From NCBI GenBank assembly GCA_040223695.1, contig JAVKFU010000020.1, positions 1 to 64,000 on the forward strand: a DNA stretch of 64,000 bases, read 5' to 3'. Below are positions 17,043 through 25,106 of the stretch, one piece after another. The notes under the pieces were generated by a model that made no database searches, was not told the DNA's origin, and worked only from the letters and a program-made list of their open reading frames with translations. Position 1 is the first letter of the stretch. Each line of letters starts with the position of its first letter. The translations under genes were made by a program, and so were the position numbers. This DNA is from Deltaproteobacteria bacterium (GTDB taxonomy: Bacteria; Desulfobacterota_D; UBA1144; Nemesobacterales; UBA2774).

Positions 17043-18146
17043 TTACAGCGGGTTGTCTGTCTTAAGCTTACCCTTTTTATTAAGCTCTTCTATCACCTTT
17101 TTTACATCTTGGGAATTTTCTTTATTCAATACCAGCACCCCGTTGTCGGAATCAACCACCACCAAATCCTTGACGCCGACAAGGGCTACAGCCTTGCGGT
17201 CGCCGTATATCAGACATCCGGACGAATCGACTGATACACCCCTGCCGAAAATTATGTTGTCCTCCCCGTCAGTTCTGAGGAATTCATCGAGGGCCTTCCA
17301 GCTTCCAACATCGCTCCAGGGGAAATTTACCGGAATTACAACCGTATTCGGGGACTTTTCAAGTATTAACTTATCAATTGATCCCGGTTCTATATTTTTA
17401 TAGAAAGACTGAATTACCTCGGGGCCCGATGTTTTGTCCATCGTTTCTAAAATTCGATCGAACTGACTGTGCCAGTCCGGAAGAATGCGTGAAAACTCGG
17501 ATATAACTGAAGAGCCCTTCCAGATAAATACACCGCTGTTCCAGTAATATCCTCCCTCATCGAGAAAACGGAGGGCTGTTTCCAAATCCGGCTTCTCTGT
17601 AAATCTTTTAACCTCAAGAGCACGGTAATCATCCGAGGAGAGTACCACATTATCTGTCTGCTTAATGTACCCGTATCCCGTCTCGGGTGATGAGGGCCTC
17701 ACGCCAAGCGTAATCAGCGGAAATTGTCCGTTATCAGTCTTCACGTCTGCTGCATCGGCTGCAAACCGGAGCGTATCCCTGAACGCCTCGTCGTCCCCTA
17801 TCGCATGGTCGGCCGGAATTACCGCGATTAGAGGCTCCTCAGCTTGTGCACAAATCCTGAGGGTACCGTACGCAATACAGGGAGCCGTATTCTTCCCCTC
17901 GGGCTCCAATATCAAATTCGCCAATGGAAGCTCGGGTATATGTTTCAGAGTTTCTTCCGCGTAACGGTCAACGGTGACAATAAAGATGTCTCCAATCGGA
18001 ATCAGAGGAAGGAGTCTGTCCACCGTCTGCCTTATCAGCGATTCTCCCCCGATAAGGGAAAGGAACTGCTTGGGCCTTTCCCTGCTGCTGAGAGGCCAGA
18101 ATCTTTTACCTTCACCGCCCGCCATTATTAACGCGTACATTTTCAT
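17043..18146 (-). CDS. manC: Mannose-1-phosphate guanylyltransferase
   Basis: 367 residues, matching the short, monofunctional enzymes that lack the C-terminal isomerase cupin. The N-terminal nucleotide motif LIMAGGEGKRFWPLSSRERP lies at about 6-25, VIPADHAIGD near 110, FTEKPD near 180 and NSGVFIWK near 203. It makes GDP-mannose for polysaccharide or glycan synthesis. No other sugar-nucleotide genes are adjacent. A promoter ends exactly 6 nt before the ATG and there is no ribosome site, so the transcript is predicted to start at the A of ATG. Confidence 0.92.
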   Translation of the reverse strand: MKMYALIMAGGEGKRFWPLSSRERPKQFLSLIGGESLIRQTVDRLLPLIPIGDIFIVTVDRYAEETLKHIPELPLANLILEPEGKNTAPCIAYGTLRICAQAEEPLIAVIPADHAIGDDEAFRDTLRFAADAADVKTDNGQFPLITLGVRPSSPETGYGYIKQTDNVVLSSDDYRALEVKRFTEKPDLETALRFLDEGGYYWNSGVFIWKGSSVISEFSRILPDWHSQFDRILETMDKTSGPEVIQSFYKNIEPGSIDKLILEKSPNTVVIPVNFPWSDVGSWKALDEFLRTDGEDNIIFGRGVSVDSSGCLIYGDRKAVALVGVKDLVVVDSDNGVLVLNKENSQDVKKVIEELNKKGKLKTDNPL

Positions 18147-18152
18147 GCCTTA

Positions 18153-18181
18153 ATACTAATGGGAGTTGGGGGATTTCTCAA
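18153..18181 (-). promoter_or_regulatory. Promoter of manC (leaderless arrangement)
   Basis: Reverse strand: TTGAGA (18176-18181), 17-nt spacer, TAGTAT (18153-18158). Only TAAGGC separates the -10 from the manC ATG, so the expected start of transcription is the start codon itself. Confidence 0.6.
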
Positions 18182-18223
18182 TCCTGAGGCGAGAATTAAG
18201 CCGAGCTGACCGGAATTTCAATT

Positions 18224-18251
18224 ATGACACATCTTCATCGGGTCCTATAAT
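18224..18251 (+). promoter_or_regulatory. Promoter of the DUF4124/Mrr-like gene
   Basis: ATGACA (18224-18229), 16-nt spacer, consensus TATAAT (18246-18251). The -10 ends 10 nt before the ATG at 18262, giving a leader of about 4 nt with no ribosome site. It also rules out a start at 18166, which would lie upstream of the promoter. Confidence 0.6.
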
Positions 18252-18261
18252 TATCGATGAA

Positions 18262-18975
18262 ATGGGATATAAGCTCATTTTAATCGTATTGATTTTCGTA
18301 TACGCAAGCACCAGCCCCGCACTCGGCGGAGAGATCTACCGCTGGACAGATGAAGAAGGCGTAATCCATCTGGTAGATGACCCCGGCAAGGTCCCGCCCG
18401 AATACAGGGAATCGGCAAAAACAATCGACACCGAAGACGGAGATTTGACGGCTCAGGCGAAAAAACTCCTGATTGTAATTACAAGGAACAGTCTTACCGT
18501 CTTGACGCTCCTTACAATAGTTATTCTCCTCCTAATTCTTATTAAATCTACAAGCCACTTCAAGGGGAGGAGAAAAAAGCGGAAATGGGACAAAATTTTC
18601 GAATTCTACGAGCATTCGGGTGTTGAGAGGATGGATACTGCGGACTTTAAAAGCTTTGCAGCCGAGCTCCTCAAGCATAGGGGGTACGAGATTGACAATC
18701 TCCCCGACTGCGTTAATCCTGTCACCGACTTCATAGCGAAAAAGGGTGACTTAAAATACGCCGTTCACATCAACACAAATGCAAACAACGTATCAAGAAT
18801 GATAGTAAATGAGATTGACAGGGAGAAAGCACGTTTTGACTGTGACCGGTCAATCGTAATCACAAGACAATTTTGCGAGGATCAGGCCCGGAAACTCGGC
18901 CGGGCTGTCGGATGCACTCTGGTTGACAGGGATACACTCGCACGCTGGATATATGATTTACGGCATAAATCCTGA
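18262..18975 (+). CDS. Membrane protein: DUF4124 domain, TM segment, degenerate Mrr/PD-(D/E)XK-like domain
   Basis: 237 residues from the ATG at 18262; a longer frame begins at 18166, but the consensus promoter and signal peptide fix the later start. Order: signal peptide (about 1-22), DUF4124 motif EIYRWTDEEGVIHLVDDPGKVP (about 23-44), TM segment (about 80-102, LTVLTLLTIVILLLILI), basic stretch, then a domain of about 120 residues. This last domain resembles restriction-endonuclease-like Mrr_cat domains (FAAELLKHRGYEI, DFIAKKGDLKYAVHI, a C-terminal ALARWI-like helix DTLARWIYDL). The usual catalytic QxK/ExK is replaced by HIN, so nuclease activity is doubtful. The DUF4124 part should face the periplasm and the Mrr-like part the cytosol. 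Function unknown. Confidence 0.78.
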   Translation: MGYKLILIVLIFVYASTSPALGGEIYRWTDEEGVIHLVDDPGKVPPEYRESAKTIDTEDGDLTAQAKKLLIVITRNSLTVLTLLTIVILLLILIKSTSHFKGRRKKRKWDKIFEFYEHSGVERMDTADFKSFAAELLKHRGYEIDNLPDCVNPVTDFIAKKGDLKYAVHINTNANNVSRMIVNEIDREKARFDCDRSIVITRQFCEDQARKLGRAVGCTLVDRDTLARWIYDLRHKS

Positions 18976-18986
18976 AAAGCTTTATA

Positions 18987-19667
18987 TTAAAACAAATCCT
19001 CTATTTCCTTTAACTTTAATTCGTTCAAGCTATCTCTAACCAGATGAGCCCCGGATAACTCTTGAGCCGAACATGAATTAGTGACGGCAAGGCATTTCAT
19101 CCCGGCTGAGATTGCGGCCCTCACGCCGGAGACGGAATCCTCCACCACTAAACACTCGGAGGATGTAATAGTCTCAGAATGAGACCTCTTAGTGTTAAGC
19201 CTCCTCAATGCCTCTAGAAAGACATCCGGCGCGGGTTTGCATTGTTGAACGTCCTCGGCGCTTACAATCACATCAAAATAGTCATCGATTCCGGCGAACT
19301 GCAGAATATGCAATATCTCACCCCTGAGCGCCCCCGACCCTATAGCAAGGCTGTATTTAGCTGCGACATTTCTTATAAAGTCCCCGGCGCCCGGCAATAT
19401 TTTGATATTACCCTTTATTAAAGCCTCATAATGGTCCGATTTCCTATCCATCAAATCACTTATGAGAATTTCATCGTGGGTATGCTCCCCTTCCTCAAGC
19501 ACTGTCCTGAATAAGGTTTTGTCGTCATAGGCCAGGTATTTTTCGTAATAATCCTTACGCGTGAGCGAGATCCCCTTTTCGTCAAGGGCGAGCTGAAAGG
19601 CTCGCATGTGTACGGGCTCTGTATCGGCAATTATGCCGTCAAAATCAAAAATCACTGCTTTTAACAT
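18987..19667 (-). CDS. HAD-superfamily phosphatase / phosphoglucomutase-like
   Basis: 226 residues of HAD subfamily IA. The nucleophile motif VIFDFDGIIADTEPVH (Asp at about 8 and 10) is followed by an alpha-helical cap, then GSGALRGE (motif II Ser/Thr region), QCKPAPDVF (Lys) and VVEDSVSGVRAA (acidic pair). These features fit beta-phosphoglucomutase-like or sugar-phosphate phosphatases. The substrate is not evident. It converges with the DUF4124 gene (11 nt between stops). Upstream, 221 nt of AT-rich DNA separates it from arsR. Confidence 0.85.
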   Translation of the reverse strand: MLKAVIFDFDGIIADTEPVHMRAFQLALDEKGISLTRKDYYEKYLAYDDKTLFRTVLEEGEHTHDEILISDLMDRKSDHYEALIKGNIKILPGAGDFIRNVAAKYSLAIGSGALRGEILHILQFAGIDDYFDVIVSAEDVQQCKPAPDVFLEALRRLNTKRSHSETITSSECLVVEDSVSGVRAAISAGMKCLAVTNSCSAQELSGAHLVRDSLNELKLKEIEDLF

Positions 19668-19888
19668 GGTCTCTTTAACCTATGATTGTGTGGTACCTGC
19701 ATCCAGCCGACATCCTTTAATATAATAATATAAACCGGCATGAAAAAAATACCCGATTCGCTCTCGATATAAACACATTATATATATCTACTATAAATAA
19801 GGAATAATATCCGGCTGTATTGGCGGGCCGGCAAAACTCTATGAATCTTTTACCGAAAAGGACCATCTAATATTCTTTAGGAGTAGGT
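19668..19888. other. Divergent intergenic region before arsR (no gene seen)
   Basis: 221 nt between the leftward HAD gene and arsR. It is AT-rich with TA runs around 19776-19800 and 19803-19810, the likely place for the arsR promoter and ArsR operator. I could not assign hexamers or a clean inverted repeat. The arsR ribosome site TAGGAGTAGG is clear at its right end. Confidence 0.4.
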
Positions 19889-20212
19889 ATGGATTCAATA
19901 AATTGCGCCAGGGTTCTGAAGGCGCTTGCCGACGACACGAGGCTTAAGATACTGGAATTGCTCTTCACGGGAGAATTTTCCGTATCGGAAATAGCCGAAC
20001 ACACCGGGGTTGAGTACTCTCAGGCTTCCCACCATCTGGGGGTGCTGAGGAACGCAGGTCTCGTCCTAGACAATAAGGAGGGAAAGTTCGTAATGTATAA
20101 ATTACACCCGGTTTGTTACCAAAACGGTCGCGAGAAAAAGAACATACTTGACTTTCACTGCTGCAGCATAGAATTCGGCAAGACTAATTTTATTCAAAAT
20201 AAAAATACTTAG
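19889..20212 (+). CDS. arsR: ArsR-family metalloregulator
   Basis: 107 residues with a winged-helix ArsR/SmtB fold: LKALADDTRLKILELL (about 10-25), recognition region VEYSQASHHLGVLRNAGLV (41-59) and wing DNKEGKFVMYKL. The ELLFTGEFSV alpha3 segment lacks the ELCVCDL thiolates of E. coli ArsR, but Cys76 and a C-terminal Cys91-Cys92 pair could bind As(III) in a different site, as happens in other ArsR types. Preceded by AGGAGTAGGT. It begins the arsenic cluster; the 117-nt gap to arsM holds its own promoter. Proposed role: As(III)-relieved repressor of the cluster. Confidence 0.88.
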   Translation: MDSINCARVLKALADDTRLKILELLFTGEFSVSEIAEHTGVEYSQASHHLGVLRNAGLVLDNKEGKFVMYKLHPVCYQNGREKKNILDFHCCSIEFGKTNFIQNKNT

Positions 20213-20278
20213 TTTTAAATTATATTCCGACAATCTTACTAACGTCGGAGCGATTAAAAAGTTTTAAATACAAAAAGA

Positions 20279-20307
20279 CGGACATTTCTTATTAAGCATA
20301 ATATAAT
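20279..20307 (+). promoter_or_regulatory. Promoter of arsM and downstream genes
   Basis: CGGACA (20279-20284), 17-nt spacer, consensus TATAAT (20302-20307), then AGGAGG at 20313-20318 before the arsM ATG at 20330. Upstream, TCCGAC...GTCGGA forms a 6-bp inverted repeat (about 20226-20249) that could be an operator or a weak end-of-arsR hairpin. Confidence 0.5.
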
Positions 20308-20329
20308 CGCTCAGGAGGCTCTTTTTAAA

Positions 20330-21292
20330 ATGCGAAATGACAACGATACCAGGGATTTTGTAAAGGATTTTTACGGCAGCGCTGCGCGAGACCCCGAGGA
20401 AAGTCTTTGCTGCCCCACCACCTACCCGTCTGAAGACACAGATCATATACCCAAAGATGTTATCGACAGGTTTTACGGGTGCGGAAGCCCTGTCAGCATA
20501 GCGGGAATAGTCCCAGGGGAGACCGTTCTCGATCTGGGCTCGGGCGCCGGCATTGATTGTTTCATCGCGGCAAGAAAAACGGGTCCCGGCGGAAGGGTCA
20601 TCGGCGTGGACATGACGGATGATATGCTAAAAGTGGCCGGAGAAAGCAAAATCACCGTTTCCGAGAATCTCGGATATGAAAATGTGGAATTCAGGAAAGG
20701 GTTTCTTGAGGAAATCCCGGTAGAGAACGGATCTGCCGACCTGGTTACCTCGAATTGCGTCATTAACCTGTCTCCCGACAAGAGGAAGGTATTCTCGGAA
20801 ATCCGGAGAGTCCTCAGGGATCACGGAAGATTAGTTATCTCGGACATAGTATCAGGGAGCGATATGCCCGATCACATTAAAAACGATAAACAGCTGCTTG
20901 GGGAATGTATAGCAGGGTCGCTGACCGAGAACCGGCTCCTTTCACAAATCGAGCAGGCGGGTTTCTACGGGCTCGAGGTGCTTAACAAGACCTATTGGAA
21001 AACAATCGAGAATATTGATTTCTATTCGGTCACGATACGGGGATACAAATATGAGAAGACTTCCGGCTGCGTCTACAAAGGTCAGTATGCGGCTTACAGG
21101 GGACCCTTCAAAGTGATAATAGACGAAGAAGGCCACGTCTTTCCACGAAATCAGCCGGTCGAGGTATGCACCGATACTGCTCAAAAACTTTCCCGGCCTC
21201 CGTATTCCGGTATGTTTACGATAACGGAGCCTGACGGCAGCGCGCAGGAAAGCCCCGGCTGTTCACCCAACGGCGGCGGCGCCTGCTGCTGA
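20330..21292 (+). CDS. arsM: Arsenite S-adenosylmethionine methyltransferase ArsM (arsenosugar type)
   Basis: 320 residues. The SAM motif VLDLGSGAGIDCFIAA is at 66-81 and GVDMTDDML at 92-100. Conserved arsenic-binding cysteines are visible: Cys27/Cys28 (ESLCCPTTYP), Cys51, Cys143 in SNCVINLSPDK and Cys193 in GECIAGSL. The 50-residue spacing of the last two equals that of the characterised algal ArsM. A C-terminal extension ends in GGGACC. The enzyme methylates As(III), yielding mono- and dimethylarsenicals. Followed by the peroxidase-like gene (33 nt) and arsS, so it supplies dimethylarsenic to ArsS. Selenocysteine is not used: the frame has no internal TGA. Confidence 0.93.
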   Translation: MRNDNDTRDFVKDFYGSAARDPEESLCCPTTYPSEDTDHIPKDVIDRFYGCGSPVSIAGIVPGETVLDLGSGAGIDCFIAARKTGPGGRVIGVDMTDDMLKVAGESKITVSENLGYENVEFRKGFLEEIPVENGSADLVTSNCVINLSPDKRKVFSEIRRVLRDHGRLVISDIVSGSDMPDHIKNDKQLLGECIAGSLTENRLLSQIEQAGFYGLEVLNKTYWKTIENIDFYSVTIRGYKYEKTSGCVYKGQYAAYRGPFKVIIDEEGHVFPRNQPVEVCTDTAQKLSRPPYSGMFTITEPDGSAQESPGCSPNGGGACC

Positions 21293-21325
21293 GCAACCGG
21301 CTATCAACATTAACGGAGGAATAAA

Positions 21326-21661
21326 ATGGATTATTACGATCCCAAGGATTTAAAGCGCTTTTCCGAAGTCGGGAAATTCAGCGAAGAGCTTATGAAGAAG
21401 TTCTTCGATTATTACAACGCGGCCACAGGTGAGGACGGGGCTCTGACAAAAAGAGAAAAAGCCCTGATAGCGCTGGCCGTGTCCCACGTAAAAAAATGCC
21501 CCTACTGCATCGATGCCTATACCACGCAGTGCCTTGAGAGCGGCGCAGACCCCGAGCAGATGACAGAGGCGATACATGTAGCGGCCTCATTGGAAGCGGG
21601 GATTACGCTCATTCACGGAATCCAGATGCATAACGTGCTTGAAAGAAACGGTGCGCTGTAA
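21326..21661 (+). CDS. AhpD/carboxymuconolactone-decarboxylase-like protein of arsenosugar clusters
   Basis: 111 residues, all-helical CMD/AhpD fold. The redox motif HVKKCPYCIDAYT has Cys58 and Cys61; the His found four residues after the second Cys in true AhpD is Tyr65. The type is regularly found beside arsS (NCBI calls it arsenosugar biosynthesis-associated peroxidase-like). Its reaction is unproven; reducing a methylarsenic(V) or protecting arsenic thiolates is a reasonable guess. GGAGGA lies 6 nt before the ATG. It sits between arsM and arsS, gaps 33 and 44 nt. Confidence 0.88.
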   Translation: MDYYDPKDLKRFSEVGKFSEELMKKFFDYYNAATGEDGALTKREKALIALAVSHVKKCPYCIDAYTTQCLESGADPEQMTEAIHVAASLEAGITLIHGIQMHNVLERNGAL

Positions 21662-21705
21662 TTATACGTATATAGATATATCATAGATCCGGTAAGGAGT
21701 TTCAG

Positions 21706-22743
21706 ATGTCTTTTGTCACCGTGCTCAAACGGAAGGAAAATATGGACTCTTCGGAGTACGACGAAAAATACAACTTTTACAAAACCCTCGAAGAAAACAA
21801 ACTTGCGTTGCGGCCTCTTGCTATCGACACCCTTCAGGTAAACGTCACCAAGCTGTGTAATCAGGCCTGTGTTCACTGCCACGTCGATGCCTCTCCGAAA
21901 CGAACCGAGCAGATGGACCTGAGGTCGGTTGACCGCTGTCTAGAAATACTCTCCGAACATCGTGCTATAAAGAATCTCGACATTACAGGGGGCGCACCCG
22001 AATTAAACCCGCATTTCGATTACTTTGTGTCTCAAGCCACAAACCTGGGGAAACATGTAATGGTAAGACACAACCTCACCGTAACTCTTGACGGAAATCC
22101 GGTCACAGGCGAGAGTAAGAGCTACCTCCCCGGTTTTTATGCCTACCACGGAGTAGAAGTTATATCGTCCCTGCCCTACTATCAGGAATATTTCACCGAC
22201 AGGCAGAGGGGAAAGGGGGTTTTCGAGAAAAGCATTGAGTCAATACTGCTTCTCAATAAAGAGGGGTACGGCAAGGACGACACAGGTCTAATACTTAATT
22301 TCGTATATAATCCGGCAGGGGCCTTTCTCCCCGGTTCACAGAAGAGCCTCGAATCGGATTTCAAGCGTGAGTTATACAAGAAATACGGCATTATGTTCAA
22401 CCGCCTATACGCCATTACAAACATGCCCATCAACCGGTTCAAACAGCAGCTCAAGCGCCTGGGCGCTTACGACGATTACATGAACAAGCTCGTAAACGCA
22501 TTCAACCCCGCGGCGGCCGAGGGAGTTATGTGCCGGTCGCTTTTAAGTGTGAGCCATGACGGTCGAATCTATGACTGCGACTTCAACCAGATGCTTAATA
22601 TGGAGATAAGCAACGAGAGAGGACCGATGACTATCTTCGATTTTGATTACGATGCAATGATAAACCGCAAGATAATGTTCGCCTCCCACTGTTACGGATG
22701 CACAGCAGGCTCGGGGAGCGGTTGTGGAGGAGCCACCGCGTAG
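21706..22743 (+). CDS. arsS: Radical SAM arsenosugar biosynthesis enzyme ArsS
   Basis: 345 residues. The radical SAM cluster motif is Cys51-x3-Cys55-x2-Cys58 (KLCNQACVHCH), followed by DITGGAPELNPHF, the glycine-rich SAM contact. A C-terminal DUF3641-type region has MCRSLLSVSHDGRIYDCDFNQ, and a tail with Cys329, Cys332 and Cys340 (CYGCTAGSGSGCGG) probably binds a further Fe-S cluster. The family adds the 5'-deoxyadenosyl group of SAM to dimethylarsenite, giving the arsenosugar precursor. AAGGAG precedes the start. Some relatives carry selenocysteine in the tail; here only cysteines are found. Confidence 0.92.
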   Translation: MSFVTVLKRKENMDSSEYDEKYNFYKTLEENKLALRPLAIDTLQVNVTKLCNQACVHCHVDASPKRTEQMDLRSVDRCLEILSEHRAIKNLDITGGAPELNPHFDYFVSQATNLGKHVMVRHNLTVTLDGNPVTGESKSYLPGFYAYHGVEVISSLPYYQEYFTDRQRGKGVFEKSIESILLLNKEGYGKDDTGLILNFVYNPAGAFLPGSQKSLESDFKRELYKKYGIMFNRLYAITNMPINRFKQQLKRLGAYDDYMNKLVNAFNPAAAEGVMCRSLLSVSHDGRIYDCDFNQMLNMEISNERGPMTIFDFDYDAMINRKIMFASHCYGCTAGSGSGCGGATA

Positions 22744-22766
22744 TCGAGACAAAAGAGAATAGATAG

Positions 22767-23402
22767 ATGCACGACGTAAGTTCCAGGAATACATTAATAG
22801 TTTTCGCAAAATATCCCGAGCCCGGAAAGGTGAAGACACGCCTCGCAGAGGATTTAGGAGCCGAAAGAGCGGCAGCAATATACTCTTACATGGCCGAGAC
22901 TGTAATAAATAACGTTTGCAATACCGCCAATTACTGGACCGAGATTTTCTTCGACCCGCCTGAAAAAGATAAGGAGATCAGAAGCTGGCTCGGAAACACT
23001 CCCGATTCATACCTTCCACAGCAGGGACATACACTGGGAGAGAAGATTTCAAACGCCTTCCGGACGGTTTTTTCAGGCGTGAGCGACAGGGCTGTAATTA
23101 TAGGGACAGACTGCGTCGATGTCTCGGCGGATACGGTTGCATACGCGTTTGAGTGCCTTCGACATCACGACTTAGTCGTCGGGCCCGCGGACGACGGAGG
23201 TTATTATCTCTTGGGGTTAAAGAGCTATGAACCGGAAATCTTCCGGAACATCGACTGGAGTACCGATCAGGTGCTCAAACAAACAATAGAGCGAATAAAA
23301 GAAAGAGGATTGAGTTTTTTCATGCTTGAGACTCTGATGGATATCGATACGGTTTTCGATCTCGGTCCCGAATTCTCAACAAAGGCTCAGGGAGGTATTT
23401 AA
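22767..23402 (+). CDS. CofC-like glycosyl/nucleotidyl transferase (TIGR04282 type)
   Basis: 211 residues with a GT-A nucleotide-binding fold: LIVFAKYPEPGKVKTRLAEDLG (about 9-30), VIIGTDCVDVS (about 108) and GPADDGGYYLLGL (about 138). The pattern matches the rSAM-associated transferase 1 family (TIGR04282), routinely paired with ArsS. It could place the sugar-derived aglycone on the arsenosugar; this role is inferred from context. It begins 24 nt after arsS and ends 6 nt before pstS, joining the arsenic genes to the transporter. Confidence 0.87.
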   Translation: MHDVSSRNTLIVFAKYPEPGKVKTRLAEDLGAERAAAIYSYMAETVINNVCNTANYWTEIFFDPPEKDKEIRSWLGNTPDSYLPQQGHTLGEKISNAFRTVFSGVSDRAVIIGTDCVDVSADTVAYAFECLRHHDLVVGPADDGGYYLLGLKSYEPEIFRNIDWSTDQVLKQTIERIKERGLSFFMLETLMDIDTVFDLGPEFSTKAQGGI

Positions 23403-23407
23403 TCTCC

Positions 23408-24265
23408 GTGAACACGAATTTCAATATAATCCTTGCCTCGATAGTGTTTATATTCACTCTGGTCTGTCTTAATTCCTGCTCAGACGATATCGACGATTAT
23501 AAAACAAATCCCGGGGGTCTAAGCGGCAGGCTTGTTTTAACAGGCTCCAGCACGGTTGCTCCGCTTGCGTCCGAGATCGGAAAAAGGTTCGAGTCCTCAC
23601 ATCCCCGGGTCCGCGTGGACGTGCAAACAGGGGGAACATCGAGAGGCATCTCGGACACTCGTCAGGGAATCGCGGATATTGGAATGATATCCCGCGCCCT
23701 GCATAGCGAAGAGAGCGATCTTCTTGCGTTTCCCGTGGCGAGGGACGGGATATCCGTAATAGTGCACAAAGACAACCCCGTTACCCAATTAAGCGACCTG
23801 CAAATAAAGGGAATTTACACCGGGGAAATTACCGACTGGAGCGAGATAGGAGGGGAAAAAGCACCGATCACCGTGGTCAACAAAGCGGAGGGCCGCGCGA
23901 CACTCGAGCTTTTTCTAAAATACTTCGGTCTTAAAAATTCCGATATTAAAGCCCGGGTAATAATCGGCGATAACGAACAGGGAATAAAAACGGTAGCCGG
24001 AAACCCCTCATCTATCGGATATGTGTCGATCGGCACCGCCGAGTATGACGAAAGCATAGGTGTACCGATCAAGCTCCTGCCGGTCGGAGGAACCGAGGCA
24101 ACCCTTGAAAACGTACAAAACGGGAGCTTCCCTCTTTCCCGTCCTTTAAATTTCATTACGAAATCAAAACCCCGGGGCCTGTCCGGACAGTTCATCGAAT
24201 TCGCCCGGTCGGAAGCGGTACACGATATTATAAAGGAGCAGTACTTTGTCCCGTTACAGAACTGA
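23408..24265 (+). CDS. pstS: Phosphate-type ABC transporter substrate-binding lipoprotein (PstS-like)
   Basis: 285 residues starting with GTG (23408). A lipoprotein signal ends at Cys24 (VCLNSC), so the protein is membrane-anchored in the periplasm. The ligand motifs LTGSSTVAPLASEIG (about 42-56) and QTGGTSRGI...ADIGMISR (about 77-101) are typical of PstS oxyanion binders. It may bind phosphate or arsenate; sequence alone cannot tell, although the IGMISR Asp is kept. Only 6 nt after the transferase gene and overlapping pstC by 20 nt, it belongs to the arsenic operon. Confidence 0.88.
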   Translation: MNTNFNIILASIVFIFTLVCLNSCSDDIDDYKTNPGGLSGRLVLTGSSTVAPLASEIGKRFESSHPRVRVDVQTGGTSRGISDTRQGIADIGMISRALHSEESDLLAFPVARDGISVIVHKDNPVTQLSDLQIKGIYTGEITDWSEIGGEKAPITVVNKAEGRATLELFLKYFGLKNSDIKARVIIGDNEQGIKTVAGNPSSIGYVSIGTAEYDESIGVPIKLLPVGGTEATLENVQNGSFPLSRPLNFITKSKPRGLSGQFIEFARSEAVHDIIKEQYFVPLQN

Positions 24266-25106
24266 TTTACCCGCACTTTTAATATTTCGGCTGTCAGCAC
24301 TTCTTTCCGGAATGATAGTTCTTCTGATTGCCGCGTTTCTTGTAGCGGAGTCCGTACCGGCCCTGAGAGAAATCGGCTTGAGCCGATTCTTTACCGACCT
24401 GTCATGGAACCCGGGGGAGGACAAATTCGGCATGGCGCCGATGCTCTGGGGGACAATACTTGTTACGGCAGGCTCTGTAATACTCGCAACGCCGCTCGGC
24501 ATCATTTCAGCGGTCTTCTCCAACTATTACGCCCCTCCCGGCATTTCCGGAATATACCGCCGGCTTATCGAGCTCCTGGCGGGAATACCGTCGGTTGTTT
24601 ACGGCTTCTGGGGACTGGTTGTGCTTGCCCCTCTGATAGGGATGATTGAGCCTCCGGGACAAAGCCTCTTGGCCGGCATTCTGATCCTGACTCTGATGAT
24701 TCTGCCCACAGTTGCGCTCATTACGGACGCAAGCTTCAGGAACGTGCCCGACGAGTATATCCGGGGCGCGGCGGCGCTCGGACTCTCGCGCATCACAACA
24801 GTAACAAATGTAGTTCTTCCGGCCTCCAAATCCGGTGTATTCACCGGAGTGATTCTTTCAATAGGCCGCGCTGCAGGAGAGACAATGGCTGTCCTTATGG
24901 TCTGCGGGAATATAGTGCAGGTGCCCGACAGCTTATTCGAGCCGGTGAGGACACTGACGGCCAATATCGCGCTTGAGATGTCCTACGCCACAGGCCTGCA
25001 CAGCTCCGCGCTATTCGTAAGCGGACTAATACTGGCGGCATTGATAATAACCCTGATCGCTCTTGCGGAGAAGGTGAGCAGAGGGAGGATCTATGGAGAA
25101 TCATAG
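24246..25106 (+). CDS. pstC: Phosphate-type ABC permease PstC
   Basis: 286 residues starting with TTG (24246-24248), supported by AAGGAG about 7 nt upstream and by a first TM segment that would be lost with the next Met. Six TM segments are predicted. The inner-membrane component signature lies in EYIRGAAALGLSRITTVTNVVLP (about 178-200), the loop that contacts PstB. It overlaps pstS by 20 nt and pstA by 14 nt. Confidence 0.88.
   Translation: MSRYRTDLPALLIFRLSALLSGMIVLLIAAFLVAESVPALREIGLSRFFTDLSWNPGEDKFGMAPMLWGTILVTAGSVILATPLGIISAVFSNYYAPPGISGIYRRLIELLAGIPSVVYGFWGLVVLAPLIGMIEPPGQSLLAGILILTLMILPTVALITDASFRNVPDEYIRGAAALGLSRITTVTNVVLPASKSGVFTGVILSIGRAAGETMAVLMVCGNIVQVPDSLFEPVRTLTANIALEMSYATGLHSSALFVSGLILAALIITLIALAEKVSRGRIYGES

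Noticed and set aside
18166-18261. Upstream extension of the DUF4124/Mrr-like gene
   Set aside because: A consensus promoter at 18224-18251 lies inside the extension and the signal peptide starts at 18262.
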